From assembly GCA_009839535.1 (NCBI GenBank), contig VXPN01000101.1, positions 1-6,230 on the forward strand: a stretch of DNA of 6,230 nucleotides. The letters are read 5' to 3'. This DNA comes from Boseongicola sp. SB0662_bin_57. Lineage in GTDB: Bacteria; Pseudomonadota; Alphaproteobacteria; Rhodobacterales; Rhodobacteraceae. Of this stretch, positions 5,783 through 6,230 are shown one piece after another (the first letter of the stretch is position 1; each line of letters starts with the position of its first letter). Position numbers and translations under genes: made by a program. The notes under the pieces were generated by a model. It had not been told where the DNA came from. It saw nothing but the letters and a program-made list of their open reading frames with translations, and searched no databases.

Positions 5783-6230
5783 CAGCTTGTCACTCGCATC
5801 AGCTGCGGTTCTGCCAGTGCCACCCGTTTGCCGTCGGCGCCGAACACGCGCGCCTTGCCGGCTTCACCAGTGAACCAGACGTCTTCACCGACATCCGCAA
5901 AATCGGCCTCGTGGGGCTTGGCCCGAATCACGGCCTTGCCCTCAATGCCCTCGACTGCCAGGTGCAGGAAGACATCCGAGCCCAGGTTTTCCTTGTAGGT
6001 CAGACGTCCCGAGAAGCAGGCGCCGGTGTCCTTGGGCTGAATGTGCAGATTTTCGGGGCGGAACCCGACCGACAAGGGCCCTTCGGAGGGTTCCTCCAGC
6101 GCTTCCTCCACGGCCACACCCAAGGCGGTGATCCGCCCGGCGCTGTCGCCTTGCCCGGGCAGGATGTTCATTTTTGGGCTTCCGATGAATTCGGCCACGC
6201 GGATGTCTCGCGGGTCCTCATAGACTTCGT
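5782..6230 (-). CDS. ABC transporter ATP-binding protein, MalK/UgpC type (partial, C-terminal part only)
   Basis: This is the cytoplasmic ATPase subunit that would power the importer encoded by the next three genes. The reading frame runs open off the right edge: 148 codons and a TGA stop are visible, so the Walker A, signature and Walker B motifs are outside the window. The visible part begins with EVYEDPRDIRVAEFIGSPKMN-like sequence; the FIGSPxMN motif ends the nucleotide-binding domain in MalK, UgpC and MsmX-type proteins. It is followed by a regulatory TOBE/OB-fold region with FRPENLHI and then GRLTYKENLGSDVFLHL, where family members have the conserved ExLG. A GTG at 6198 could be mistaken for a start, but the family match continues upstream of it, so it is an internal Val. 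The stop overlaps the next start by one base (TGATG), which implies translational coupling. The family is clear; the substrate is not. Confidence 0.92.
   Translation of the reverse strand, partial: EVYEDPRDIRVAEFIGSPKMNILPGQGDSAGRITALGVAVEEALEEPSEGPLSVGFRPENLHIQPKDTGACFSGRLTYKENLGSDVFLHLAVEGIEGKAVIRAKPHEADFADVGEDVWFTGEAGKARVFGADGKRVALAEPQLMRVTS

Noticed and set aside
5782..6198. A stand-alone 138-residue protein starting at GTG 6198
   Set aside because: The frame stays open to the window edge and the upstream codons continue the MalK/UgpC motif before FIGSP, so the GTG is internal to the ATPase.

Overview
The window carries six genes, all on the minus strand and closely packed, so it reads from right to left as one probable operon. 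GC content is high by eye and codon third positions are strongly biased, which also produces long antisense shadow frames. The protein style (an Ala-rich Sec signal on the binding protein, a UgpB/MalE-type importer with a MalK/UgpC-like ATPase) suggests a Gram-negative alphaproteobacterium, perhaps Rhodobacterales. That placement is an inference; the window holds no rRNA or other marker gene.

Layout in transcription order: (1) 6230-5782, the C-terminal part of a MalK/UgpC-type ABC ATPase, cut by the window edge; (2) 5782-4829, a first CUT1 (MalF/UgpA-type) permease; (3) 4832-3936, a second CUT1 (MalG/UgpE-type) permease; (4) after a 102-base gap with a clear ribosome binding site, 3833-2586, a periplasmic solute-binding protein of the MalE/UgpB type; (5) after an 86-base gap with a perfect 11-bp stem-loop, 2499-1213, a class III PLP aminotransferase very like 4-aminobutyrate transaminase (GabT); (6) after 44 bases and a strong GGAGG site, 1168-44, a medium-chain zinc alcohol dehydrogenase. 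Bases 1-43 hold nothing recognisable. No RNA gene, mobile element, CRISPR array or attachment site is visible. The operon promoter must lie beyond position 6230.

How the genes may work together: genes 1-4 make a complete high-affinity importer of the carbohydrate-uptake (CUT1) class, with the nucleotide-binding half of the ATPase off-window. The two enzymes downstream would act on the imported compound or its products: one takes an amino group from a primary amine and leaves an aldehyde, the other interconverts an alcohol or aldehyde with NAD(H). The set suggests uptake and breakdown of a small amino-alcohol, amino-sugar/polyol or amine-containing compound rather than a plain sugar, but the substrate cannot be read from the sequence. 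The less ordinary points are the pairing of a sugar-type importer with a GabT-like enzyme, cysteine-paired insertions in the periplasmic loops of both permeases, and the stem-loop between transporter and enzyme genes. I see no clear evidence of a wholly new system.
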